A DNA stretch of 24,520 bases from the NCBI GenBank assembly GCA_900321795.1, contig ONXO01000049.1:1-24520 (forward strand), in the 5' to 3' direction. The notes under the pieces were generated by a model. That model did no database searches, was not told the origin of the DNA, and was given only the letters and a program-made list of their open reading frames with translations. This DNA is from an uncultured Eubacteriales bacterium. Its GTDB lineage: Bacteria; Bacillota_I; Bacilli_A; RF39; UBA660. Positions 14,682 to 21,817 of this stretch are shown here, piece by piece. Position 1 is the stretch's first letter. The number at the start of each line of letters is the position of its first letter. The position numbers were made by a program, and so were the translations under genes.

Positions 14682-14708
14682 AAATGTAATAAATTTAATA
14701 CAAAAGTG

Positions 14709-14737
14709 TTGACAAACGATACTTTATATGGTACAAT
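14709..14737 (+). promoter_or_regulatory. Strong promoter of a short transcript
   Basis: TTGACA (14709-14714), exact 17-base spacer, TACAAT (14732-14737) with extended -10 TGG. The best -35 in the window. A 14-base core and the spacing to TAATGGGGG match the mraZ promoter. Confidence 0.8.
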
Positions 14738-14743
14738 GTAATC

Positions 14744-14808
14744 ACTAATGGGGGATAGGTTAGTACAAAAGGTTAAAATCATCTTTCCTTATTGGGAAGA
14801 TTTTTTAA
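14744..14808 (+). ncRNA. Candidate small RNA of about 60-65 nt with own terminator
   Basis: Transcription from the promoter at 14709 should begin near 14744 and stop at a hairpin ATCTTTCC (14781-14788) / GGGAAGAT (14794-14801, one G-U pair) followed by six T. The next gene has a separate promoter at 14824, so this unit seems complete by itself. An SD-like GGGGGATAGG lies near the 5' end, but no ATG, GTG or TTG follows at a useful distance. A 34-codon frame from ATG 14748 runs through the terminator and would be nearly leaderless, so it is unlikely. It could be a regulatory small RNA, or the relic of a lost gene. Confidence 0.5.
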
Positions 14809-14823
14809 TTCAAAATAACAGTC

Positions 14824-14852
14824 TTGACTATGATAAAAAAATATTGTAGAAT
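14824..14852 (+). promoter_or_regulatory. Promoter of the two-gene surface operon
   Basis: TTGACT (14824-14829), 17-base spacer, TAGAAT (14847-14852). A strong SD (AAAGGGGGA) precedes ATG 14886. Confidence 0.8.
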
Positions 14853-14885
14853 ATTAGACGTTATTCATTAAAGGGGGAATGAAAT

Positions 14886-16250
14886 ATGAAATTAATGGAT
14901 GAATTAAAAACTTACGTTTCTGAAAGTAAAAAGACTCTTGAAAATTTAGAACTTGAGGCTAAAGAACTTACAGATTTAAAGCGTACTCCAGAATTTGGTG
15001 ATAATTCAAGACTTAAAGCTATCAGAAAAGAATACTCTGCTTTAAACAATGAAATTAGTGAAGTAGAAGAAGATGTTAAAGGACTTGAAGAATTAGAAAC
15101 TAAAATCACTGTATTAACAGGCAAAATCGCAAAATCAAGAGATAAGTTGGCAAAAGAGTTAGCTTCTGAAAAACTTGAAGACTTAAAGCTTGAGAAAGAA
15201 ATTGTAGAAGAAGAATTAGCTGAAAAGTACTCTGATATTTTAACAACAAAAGTTGAAGAAAAAAACGATGAAGTTAAAGATGAAGAAGTTACTGACAGAG
15301 TAGAAAAGACAACTACAAAGAAAAAAAATAGTAAAGGAAAAAAAGCTCTAATTGCTGCAGCAATAGTAGCAGCATTAGGTTTAACTTCTGTTAATGCTTA
15401 TTTTACTATAAAAGCATGGAAAAATCTTGATAAGAGTAAAGAAAGCAAAGATGATAAGCAAATTGATGATAATGCTAATAAAAATGTTGTAAACTATGAT
15501 TCAAGTGACAATACAGTAAATGTGGTTGATAATAGAACTTTTACTGATATTACAGATTCAGCTCAAATAGAAGCAAGAGCACAAGAAGTATTAGATGAAA
15601 TCAAGACAAGCATTCCAGATTATAAAATTGATACAGAAGATGTTATTAATATGATTAACTGGATAAATGGTGGAGTAGTTGCAAATGCTACTGAACAAGA
15701 ATGTGAAGACATGCTTCATTTATTCTTAAATATATTAAATGCTGAACAAGGCTTAAAGGTAAGCGATAATTTAGTGGCTATAGATAGTGAATCTAAAGAA
15801 ATTAATGCCGAGAGAGACTTATTTGATTATAGTAAACTATTTGTTGATGGATCAAGAGGTCAAAAACTTGCACAAGAAAGTTTTGAAGTTAGAAAAGAAA
15901 TATTTAAATCTATCGGAACTGATGAAGTTAATGAAAAAACTAAAAAACTTGCTGAATTACTTGCAAGAAGTGCTTATAGTTTAGGTGGAGCACAAGACCT
16001 TCACACAGTAGAAGGAAACTTTGGTAAACTCGTTAATTTGTTTGCGATGTTCGCGACAAGAGCAGCTGCAGATACTAATGGCAGAATAGTAGCTGTAATA
16101 GATGATAAAGAATTTGATATAGACTATGTAATGGATTCATTATATGGTGAATGTGAAGATAGTGAAATAGATTTAATATCTTCATTAATGGTATCAGCTC
16201 AAGAAGAAGCTTTAAATAATAAAGATGTAAAGTCTTTAAAATTAAATTAA
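14886..16250 (+). CDS. Membrane protein with N-terminal coiled coil and extracellular domain, unknown
   Basis: 454 residues, not recognised. Residues 1-140 are highly charged with heptad-like Leu, Glu and Lys, a likely cytoplasmic coiled coil. A Lys-rich stretch (141-153) leads into one transmembrane helix (about 153-175, Ala, Leu and Val rich). A Lys/Asp/Asn linker follows, then a mostly helical acidic domain (about 215-454). The positive-inside rule puts the coiled coil in the cytoplasm and the C-terminal domain outside. It starts an operon with the next gene: only 13 bases separate them and the second has its own SD. The pairing suggests the two products work together at the membrane, for example a coiled-coil anchor and a repeat-built surface protein, but this is inference. 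Confidence 0.75.
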   Translation: MKLMDELKTYVSESKKTLENLELEAKELTDLKRTPEFGDNSRLKAIRKEYSALNNEISEVEEDVKGLEELETKITVLTGKIAKSRDKLAKELASEKLEDLKLEKEIVEEELAEKYSDILTTKVEEKNDEVKDEEVTDRVEKTTTKKKNSKGKKALIAAAIVAALGLTSVNAYFTIKAWKNLDKSKESKDDKQIDDNANKNVVNYDSSDNTVNVVDNRTFTDITDSAQIEARAQEVLDEIKTSIPDYKIDTEDVINMINWINGGVVANATEQECEDMLHLFLNILNAEQGLKVSDNLVAIDSESKEINAERDLFDYSKLFVDGSRGQKLAQESFEVRKEIFKSIGTDEVNEKTKKLAELLARSAYSLGGAQDLHTVEGNFGKLVNLFAMFATRAAADTNGRIVAVIDDKEFDIDYVMDSLYGECEDSEIDLISSLMVSAQEEALNNKDVKSLKLN

Positions 16251-16263
16251 GGGGGTAAAGGTT

Positions 16264-17898
16264 ATGTATAGTGAAAGAAAATCAGGAATAAATTGGTTAA
16301 ATATATTAATCAAAGTAATATTTGTAATAGCATTCATACTTCTAATAATATGGTTATTTCCTAAGGTTCCAAATATGACACCTTTCTATAGTAACGTATT
16401 TAGAGAAAACATAAGTTATATGCAAGATGCTGCAGAAAGTTATTATACTAATGATAAATTACCTAAAAATGTAGGTGATTCAGTAGAAATGACTTTAGGC
16501 GAAATGATAGATAAAAATATCATATTACCATTTGTTGATAAAGACGGTAAAGAATGTGATACAAAAGCATCTTATGTACAAATAACTAAAAATGAAAAAG
16601 ATTATACTATGACAGTAAATCTAGTATGTCCAAGTGAAAAAAATACATTAAAGAAAACTTTAGGTTGTCACGATTATTGTGAAGATTGCAACAAAAGTGA
16701 AGTAGCAATTGAATATGAATATAAACAACCTGTAACTAAAACAAGTAATGTATTAAGTTGTCCTAAAGGTGGTACTTTAAAAGATGGTATGTGCTATATT
16801 TATGAAAGTACAACTTATAAGGCTACTGAAAAAACAACAGGTGGAGAAGCTTATTGTAATGGTAAAGATACATTATCAGGAAACACATGTACTCATACTG
16901 AAACTACAACCTATGAGGCAAAAACAGGTTATTTACCAGCAGCTTCAAAGTGTGAAGGAAGTGATAAACTTGTAGGTGATACTTGTATAAAAACAACATC
17001 AGTACTAGTTCCAGTAACTGCTCCTAGTACAAAGTATGAGCCTACTAAAACACTTGTAGTATTAGGAAATGCTACTCCTAAAACATCAGTAGTAAGTTCT
17101 ATTAATCCTACATATGTAAAAGAAACCACTTATGTTTCAGCAAAAGAAACTACAACTAGTAAAACAGAATATAAATCAGGATATTATACTACTAAACCAG
17201 ATGGATACTCATGTAAATATGATTTCGTATCTAAAGATAATTGTTCAACATGTAAAACAACTAGAGCATATTATTACGATTGTACTAGAACAAGAAATGT
17301 AACAACATATTCATGTAGTGATGGTGCTACAGCAATTCTTAAAGATGGTAAATATGTATGTCCAGTAACAACTTCTAAACCTACATGTACAACTGGTACA
17401 TATAATTCTAGCACAAAGAAATGTGAAGTAACTAAAACAACATATTCATGCTCAAAAGGTACACTTAATTCTAAGAATCAATGTGTAGAAGAAAAGCTTG
17501 AATGTAAAGATGGTGGAAGTTTAGTAGATAATATGTGTGTAATTGCTGGTAATACAACTTACAAGACTACAACAGTTGAAAGCAAATATGCTCCACAAAA
17601 AGTTGGTGGTGGATATTATACAATTTGCGATAGTAATAATGATACAAGAAATGGAAATACATGTTCTCATACAGTAACTACAACATATAATGCTCTTAAA
17701 AAAGGTACAACAACTTCATACAGTTGTCCTAATGGCGGAGATTTAAAAGATAAAAATTGTGTTGTTAGTAAGTTGAAAGAATCTTATAAAGCAACATCAA
17801 CAAGTAAAACAACAACTACATATACTTATAAATGGAGTAGTGAAGAATCTCTAAAAGATTGGGTAAAAACTGGTAAAACAAGAACAGTTGAAAAGTAA
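16264..17898 (+). CDS. Anchored cysteine-repeat surface protein
   Basis: 544 residues, not a known named family. One membrane helix (about 11-32) near the N-terminus is followed by a segment (about 40-122) resembling pilin-like surface proteins: MQDAAESYYTNDKLP, then MTLGEMIDKNIILPF, DKDGKECD, SYVQIT and VNLVC. From about 155 to 520 there are roughly nine short units of the form C-x-G-x-L-x(3-6)-C (for example SCPKGGTLKDGMC, SCPNGGDLKDKNC), joined by Thr-, Lys- and Tyr-rich stretches. Each unit holds one Cys pair, probably a disulfide, giving a rigid stalk. SD AAGGGGGT precedes ATG 16264. No sorting signal (LPxTG) is visible, so anchoring is by the N-terminal helix. Second gene of the operon with the coiled-coil protein. 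Confidence 0.75.
   Translation: MYSERKSGINWLNILIKVIFVIAFILLIIWLFPKVPNMTPFYSNVFRENISYMQDAAESYYTNDKLPKNVGDSVEMTLGEMIDKNIILPFVDKDGKECDTKASYVQITKNEKDYTMTVNLVCPSEKNTLKKTLGCHDYCEDCNKSEVAIEYEYKQPVTKTSNVLSCPKGGTLKDGMCYIYESTTYKATEKTTGGEAYCNGKDTLSGNTCTHTETTTYEAKTGYLPAASKCEGSDKLVGDTCIKTTSVLVPVTAPSTKYEPTKTLVVLGNATPKTSVVSSINPTYVKETTYVSAKETTTSKTEYKSGYYTTKPDGYSCKYDFVSKDNCSTCKTTRAYYYDCTRTRNVTTYSCSDGATAILKDGKYVCPVTTSKPTCTTGTYNSSTKKCEVTKTTYSCSKGTLNSKNQCVEEKLECKDGGSLVDNMCVIAGNTTYKTTTVESKYAPQKVGGGYYTICDSNNDTRNGNTCSHTVTTTYNALKKGTTTSYSCPNGGDLKDKNCVVSKLKESYKATSTSKTTTTYTYKWSSEESLKDWVKTGKTRTVEK
16756..17785 (+). repeat. About nine degenerate cysteine-pair units inside the surface protein
   Basis: Units share Cys, a Gly, a Leu, and a second Cys 8-14 residues later, usually followed by Thr-Thr-Tyr. 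Nucleotide similarity between units is low except for short stretches, so this is an old duplication at protein level. Confidence 0.65.
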
Positions 17899-17901
17899 TA
17901 T

Positions 17902-17935
17902 AAGGCTCTTGATTAACAAGAGCCTTTGCTATTAA
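17902..17935 (+). terminator. Terminator of the surface operon
   Basis: AAGGCTCTTG (17902-17911) pairs perfectly with CAAGAGCCTT (17917-17926) around ATTAA; a modest T-rich stretch follows. Confidence 0.85.
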
Positions 17936-17993
17936 TATAGGTAAAAATCATGTAAACAATTATAAAAATATTTAGAAATATTTTTAAATGATT

Positions 17994-17999
17994 TATAAT
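17994..17999 (+). promoter_or_regulatory. Possible upstream -10 before cpsC
   Basis: TATAATAGAA here is nearly repeated at 18054, suggesting two tandem promoters. No clear -35 supports this upstream one. Confidence 0.3.
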
Positions 18000-18030
18000 A
18001 GAATAAGAAAGATGAAGAATATAGTTTTTC

Positions 18031-18059
18031 TTGCATTATAAAGTTTTATATTATATAAT
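18031..18059 (+). promoter_or_regulatory. Promoter of the cpsC-cpsD-cpsB operon
   Basis: TTGCAT (18031-18036), 17-base spacer, TATAAT (18054-18059). SD AAAGGGAG precedes ATG 18086. Confidence 0.75.
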
Positions 18060-18085
18060 AGAAAAACGAAAAAGGGAGAAGTAAT

Positions 18086-18799
18086 ATGGAAGAAATCGAT
18101 TTAAAAGACTTGTGGAATTATTTCATAAGCAAAATAGCATTATTAGTGGTATTCGTGGCTGTTGCTGTAATAATTAGCAATGTCTATTTACTTTGGGTTC
18201 AAAAGCCAATGTATAAATCAGAGGCAACTTTAGTATTAACAAGAAGCGCTAATGAAAGCGGCGAAGTGGGTGCAATTACAACAAATGATATTAATATTAA
18301 CCAGAAACTAGTATCTACTTATGGAGAAATAATTAAAAGCAAGAGAGTGCTTAGTAAGGTTATTAAGAATTTAGAATTAAATGTTGACAGTGAATCTTTA
18401 AGCAAGAAAGTAAGTGTTTCAAATAAAGAAGATACAGAATTATTAAAAATATCTGTAAGCAGTGATAATAGTGAATTGGCTCAAAAGATTGCTAATGAAA
18501 TTGCTGATGTTTTTTCAGAAGAGATTGTAAAAATATATAATATTCAAAACATTAGTATTATAGATTATGCAGAAGAGCAGACTAAACCTTATAATGTTAA
18601 TATATTTAAGCAAAGTGTAATAGCGGTTGTTTTAGGAATAGTATTATCGTGTGCAGTAATATTTGTAATGTTCTATTTTGATACTACAATCAAGTCTCCT
18701 GAAGAAGTTGAAGAGAAAACAGGAATTGTAGTATTAGGAAGAGTACCTATTGTAAATAGTAATAAAAAGAAAAAGTCTAAGAAAGTGGGGAATAAGTAA
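18086..18799 (+). CDS. cpsC: Wzz/CpsC-type modulator of a bacterial tyrosine kinase
   Basis: 237 residues. A Wzz domain lies between two membrane helices (about 17-38 and 175-200), with a short cytoplasmic N-terminus (IDLKDLWNYF) and a Lys-rich cytoplasmic tail after SPEEVEEKTGIVVLGRVP. The Pro before the second helix (EQTKPYNVN) is the usual reduced Pro-rich motif. In Gram-positives this protein activates the separate BY-kinase encoded next, and influences chain length of exported polysaccharide. Its stop codon overlaps the start of the kinase gene by one base (TAATG), so the two are translationally coupled. Promoter just upstream. Confidence 0.92.
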   Translation: MEEIDLKDLWNYFISKIALLVVFVAVAVIISNVYLLWVQKPMYKSEATLVLTRSANESGEVGAITTNDININQKLVSTYGEIIKSKRVLSKVIKNLELNVDSESLSKKVSVSNKEDTELLKISVSSDNSELAQKIANEIADVFSEEIVKIYNIQNISIIDYAEEQTKPYNVNIFKQSVIAVVLGIVLSCAVIFVMFYFDTTIKSPEEVEEKTGIVVLGRVPIVNSNKKKKSKKVGNK

Positions 18800-19479
18800 T
18801 GAAGGAAGAATTAATGATTTTAACTCATCCAAAATCTTCAGTATCTGAAGCTATTAAAACCATAAGAACTAATCTTCAGTTTTCCTCAGTAGATGAACCG
18901 ATTAAGAGCATTTTAATAACTTCATCTGTATCAGGAGAAGGAAAAAGCTTTATAAGTTCAAATTTAGCTTTATCTTTTGCACAAAGTGGTTTAAAAATAT
19001 TGCTTGTAGATTGTGATATGAGATGTGGAAGAATACACACAATATTCAATTTACCAAATGAAAAGGGATTGTCAAACTTATTATTAGATGATATTAATAA
19101 GAAGACAAATAGTTATATACAAAAGACAGAATATGATAATTTATCAGTATTAACTATGGGGATTGTTCCACCAAATCCAACTGAATTACTTGCATCAGAA
19201 AAAAATAAAAAATTAACTAAATTATTAGAAGAAAAATATGATTTAGTTATTTATGATGGAATTCCTATGCTTGATTTAACTGACTCTTTAGTCATGGCAG
19301 ATTTAGTAGATAAAATTGTTATTGTTAGTAGCTATAAACAAACTCCAATTGAATTATTAAAAAATGCGATAAAATCATTAGATAAATTCAGAAATAAAAT
19401 AGCTGGAGTTGTGGTAAATAAAATGCCTAATAATAAAAACAAATATAATAATTATTATAATAGGTATTATAACGAATGA
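18799..19479 (+). CDS. cpsD: CpsD/YwqD-type bacterial tyrosine kinase
   Basis: 226 residues. Phosphorylates its own C-terminal tyrosines and other proteins, with ATP. Visible in order: an N-terminal region that contacts the partner (EAIKTIRTNLQFSS), Walker A SSVSGEGKS (Lys 49), Walker A' LLVDCDMR (about 68-75), Walker B LVIYDGIP (about 150-157), and a C-terminal tyrosine cluster YNNYYNRYYNE (five Tyr). It lacks membrane segments, which its partner CpsC supplies. Overlaps cpsC by one base and cpsB by four bases (ATGA), so all three are coupled. Confidence 0.95.
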   Translation: MKEELMILTHPKSSVSEAIKTIRTNLQFSSVDEPIKSILITSSVSGEGKSFISSNLALSFAQSGLKILLVDCDMRCGRIHTIFNLPNEKGLSNLLLDDINKKTNSYIQKTEYDNLSVLTMGIVPPNPTELLASEKNKKLTKLLEEKYDLVIYDGIPMLDLTDSLVMADLVDKIVIVSSYKQTPIELLKNAIKSLDKFRNKIAGVVVNKMPNNKNKYNNYYNRYYNE

Positions 19480-20231
19480 TAGATATACATAATCATATAT
19501 TATTTGGTGTAGATGATGGATCTAAATCAATTGAAGAAAGCATAGGCATTTTGAAAAAAGCAAAAGAACAAGGAATAACTGATATAATAATTACTCCTCA
19601 CTTTGTAAATGGTACTAATTATCAAGTTGAAGTTGAAGTATTACAGAATAAATTAAATAATCTTAAAAATGAAGCATTTAAAGAGAATATAAATATAAAT
19701 TTATATTTAGGAAATGAAGTATTTATTGAATATAATTTATTAGAACTATTAAAGAACAATAAATTTACTACTTTAAATAATAGCAGATATTTACTATTTG
19801 AATTTTCAATGAATAATTTTTATCAAGGTATTTATGATTTATTATTTAATTTAAGAAGTAATAAAATAATTCCTGTAATAGCGCATCCTGAAAGGTATTC
19901 TTTTATACAAAACAATCCATTATTATTAAATGAATTAGTAAAACATGGCGCTCTTCTTCAGCTAGATGTAGGATCATTCTTTGGCCAATATGGAACCAAT
20001 GCAAAAAAGACGGCTAAACTAATTTTAAAACATAACATGGCCTCATTTATAGCGACGGATACACATCATTTGTCAGATGATTTATATGAGAAGATGAAAA
20101 CTTTAAATGATACTTTGGAAAATGCGAATGAACTATTGCATGATAATCCAAAAAAAGTGATTGATAATGAATTGATAAATGAATTAGAATATTCAGAAAT
20201 AAAGAAAACAATTTTTAATAGATATAAATAG
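19476..20231 (+). CDS. cpsB: CpsB/YwqE-type metal-dependent tyrosine phosphatase (PHP family)
   Basis: 251 residues, typical length. It removes phosphate from the BY-kinase. Metal-binding motifs of the PHP fold: MIDIHNHILFGVDDGS (H5, H7), IITPHF, GNEVFI, VIAHPERY, LLQLDVGSFFGQ, and FIATDTHH near the end. Its start overlaps the stop of cpsD by four bases. The order kinase modulator, kinase, phosphatase is complete. In most strains glycosyltransferases and flippases follow; here two small unknown genes and the ribosomal str operon follow, so the module stands alone in this window. Confidence 0.93.
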   Translation: MIDIHNHILFGVDDGSKSIEESIGILKKAKEQGITDIIITPHFVNGTNYQVEVEVLQNKLNNLKNEAFKENININLYLGNEVFIEYNLLELLKNNKFTTLNNSRYLLFEFSMNNFYQGIYDLLFNLRSNKIIPVIAHPERYSFIQNNPLLLNELVKHGALLQLDVGSFFGQYGTNAKKTAKLILKHNMASFIATDTHHLSDDLYEKMKTLNDTLENANELLHDNPKKVIDNELINELEYSEIKKTIFNRYK

Positions 20232-20233
20232 TA

Positions 20234-20280
20234 TAAAAAAAAGAACATTTTTTTAAAAAAATGTAGCTTTTTTTGTTTTT
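20234..20280 (+). terminator. Terminator of the cps operon
   Basis: ACATTTTTTT (20245-20254) pairs with AAAAAAATGT (20255-20264), extended by outer AAAAAAG/CTTTTTT pairs, followed by a long T run. AT-rich, but with the U-tract expected of an intrinsic terminator. Confidence 0.7.
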
Positions 20281-20283
20281 GTA

Positions 20284-20292
20284 TGATATAAT
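20284..20292 (+). promoter_or_regulatory. Extended -10 before the small paralog pair
   Basis: TGATATAAT is a full extended -10 directly behind the terminator T run; no -35 fits. Strong SD AAAGGGAGG follows at 20307. Confidence 0.6.
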
Positions 20293-20320
20293 ACAAAACA
20301 AATTCAAAGGGAGGTTTGTA

Positions 20321-20809
20321 ATGAAAAATTTAAATGAACTTAAGAATAATGAAGAGTTTCTTAATTTAGAGTTAAAAGAGCAGAAACAATTGGTTTTAGA
20401 TGCAATGAAAAAAGATTTAATTACTAGAATGTTTAATAACGGAATGATTGTTAAACAAGAATCATCATTAAAAGATTTACTTTATCAGTTTAATGAATAT
20501 GGAGAAGATAATAATTATTTAAAAAGATTAAATAAAGTATTTATTGAAATAATTGAAAGTATGCAATTAAAAAATGTTGAGATAGTTAATTCTAGTTTTA
20601 AAATTCAAAATCAAATATATCCTTCATTTATTACATATAGATTAACAACTACGCCTATATTTTCATATACTTATAATGGAGAATTAAAGTCTATAGAATT
20701 AAGCTCTAGGGTAAAGGATTTTAATTTAATTATATCTTTGTTAAACTTCTATGAAGATAGATTTTTAGAAAATAAATATATAAACAGATTAATAAGAAGG
20801 AATAAATAA
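20321..20809 (+). CDS. Hypothetical protein, first of a tandem related pair
   Basis: 162 residues from ATG 20321, chosen for its strong SD (AAAGGGAGG, 6 bases away) and because the frame upstream is in the terminator and promoter. Not recognised. Predicted helical N-terminal half (EEFLNLELKEQKQLVLDAM) and a mixed second half (PIFSYTYNGELKSIELSSR, then LNFYEDRFLEN). No signal or membrane helix. The same pattern recurs in the next gene. The stop overlaps the next start by one base (TAATG), so they are translationally coupled. Confidence 0.7.
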   Translation: MKNLNELKNNEEFLNLELKEQKQLVLDAMKKDLITRMFNNGMIVKQESSLKDLLYQFNEYGEDNNYLKRLNKVFIEIIESMQLKNVEIVNSSFKIQNQIYPSFITYRLTTTPIFSYTYNGELKSIELSSRVKDFNLIISLLNFYEDRFLENKYINRLIRRNK

Positions 20810-21222
20810 TGGAGATATTAGATTCGATAGAGGCTTGTACTAGTTTTGATGATTTGTCTTTGGATGAAAAAAAATATTTCATTTTAGATACTATTGATGT
20901 TAAATATGATTTATATGATGGAAAAAGTCATATAAAAGGACTAAAAAATAAAATATCTTGTAGTAATGATTCATTTAATGGAAAAATGTTTTACCAATTG
21001 ATATATATAATGAGTTATATGCAAAAACATAGTATTTCTAAATCAATGACTACATGTTTAAAATATAAAAACAAACCTTTTTTCCAAATTAATAAAGAAG
21101 GTAAAGTTGAAAGAGTCATATATTATTTGAGAGATTCTAAAGCTTCAATTCTTTATTCTACATTAAACTTTTTTAAGGACGAGTTTTTAGAGAAGGAAAA
21201 TGTACTAAAATTAAAAAAATAG
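20809..21222 (+). CDS. Hypothetical protein, second of the tandem pair
   Basis: 137 residues, not recognised. It resembles the previous protein: SFDDLSLDEKKYFILD against EFLNLELKEQKQLVLD, and PFFQINKEGKVERV with LNFFKDEFLE against PIFSYTYNGELKSI with LNFYEDRFLE. They are thus likely old duplicates. No membrane helix or catalytic motif is seen. Starts in the stop codon of its neighbour and ends shortly before the terminator that separates the pair from the ribosomal str operon. Confidence 0.7.
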   Translation: MEILDSIEACTSFDDLSLDEKKYFILDTIDVKYDLYDGKSHIKGLKNKISCSNDSFNGKMFYQLIYIMSYMQKHSISKSMTTCLKYKNKPFFQINKEGKVERVIYYLRDSKASILYSTLNFFKDEFLEKENVLKLKK

Positions 21223-21236
21223 AGTAGAATATATAG

Positions 21237-21265
21237 AAAGTTTACATTAAATGTGAACTTTTTGT
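21237..21265 (+). terminator. Terminator before the str operon
   Basis: AAAGTTTACAT (21237-21247) pairs with ATGTGAACTTT (21251-21261, one G-U) and is followed by T. The rpsL -35 starts right behind. Confidence 0.8.
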
Positions 21266-21294
21266 TTGACATTAAAGTAAATTAGTGATATATT
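21266..21294 (+). promoter_or_regulatory. Promoter of the str operon
   Basis: TTGACA (21266-21271), exact 17-base spacer, TATATT (21289-21294) with TG at -14/-15. Near-consensus, as expected for ribosomal protein genes. Confidence 0.85.
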
Positions 21295-21300
21295 ATCAAT

Positions 21301-21380
21301 GTTATGATTTTCTTGCAAGGAAAATCTAAAAAAATAAGAAATATGACACACCAGGAAGTGTGCACAAGAAAGGAGTTAAA
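21301..21380 (+). promoter_or_regulatory. Leader of rpsL with two hairpins
   Basis: Hairpin 1: GATTTTCTT (21306-21314) with AGGAAAATC (21318-21326), one G-U, loop GCA. Hairpin 2: CACAC (21347-21351) with GTGTG (21358-21362), loop CAGGAA. SD GAAAGGAG follows at 21368. A place for feedback control of the operon is possible, not shown. Confidence 0.5.
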
Positions 21381-21797
21381 ATGACTACTATTAACCAATT
21401 AGTAAGAAAAGGGAGAAGTGACAAAACTAGAAAGAGTAAAAGCCCAGTATTAAATATTGGATATAACTCAAAAGACAAAAAGAGAACTAACAATATGTCA
21501 CCTCAAAAACGTGGAGTATGTACTCGTGTTGGTACTAAGACACCTAAGAAGCCAAACTCAGCATTAAGAAAGTATGCAAGAGTTAGACTATCTAATGGAT
21601 ACGAAGTAACATGCTACATTCCAGGAGAAGGACATAATCTTCAAGAACACAGTGTTGTACTTATCCGTGGAGGACGTGTTAAAGACCTTATCGGAGTTAG
21701 ATATCATATCGTTCGTGGTACACTTGATACAGCTGGTATAGATGCTAGAAGACAAGGTAGAAGTAAATACGGAACAAAAAGACCAAAAAATAAATAA
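21381..21797 (+). CDS. rpsL: 30S ribosomal protein S12
   Basis: 138 residues from ATG 21381 (SD GAAAGGAG). It lies in the decoding centre. Conserved blocks: MTTINQLVRKGR, GVCTRVGTKTPKKPNSALRK (K56/K57 retained, the lysine linked to streptomycin resistance in others), GEGHNLQEHSVVLIRGGRVKDL and a C-terminal KYGTKRPKNK. The segment that in E. coli reads KDLPGVRYH reads KDLIGVRYH here: residue 104 is Ile (codon 21690-21692, ATC), E. coli position Pro-90. Changes at that Pro are linked with streptomycin resistance or dependence in E. coli; a natural Ile is notable. The partner K101 (E. coli K87) is unchanged. First gene of the str operon. Confidence 0.97.
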   Translation: MTTINQLVRKGRSDKTRKSKSPVLNIGYNSKDKKRTNNMSPQKRGVCTRVGTKTPKKPNSALRKYARVRLSNGYEVTCYIPGEGHNLQEHSVVLIRGGRVKDLIGVRYHIVRGTLDTAGIDARRQGRSKYGTKRPKNK

Positions 21798-21817
21798 ATA
21801 GAAAGGAGTAAGTAAAG

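Noticed and set aside
14748..14852. A 34-codon frame starting at ATG 14748
   Set aside because: It would be almost leaderless, it runs through the terminator hairpin, and its end overlaps the next promoter.
21360..21380. Longer N-terminus for rpsL
   Set aside because: The SD lies inside this stretch and S12 homology begins at 21381.
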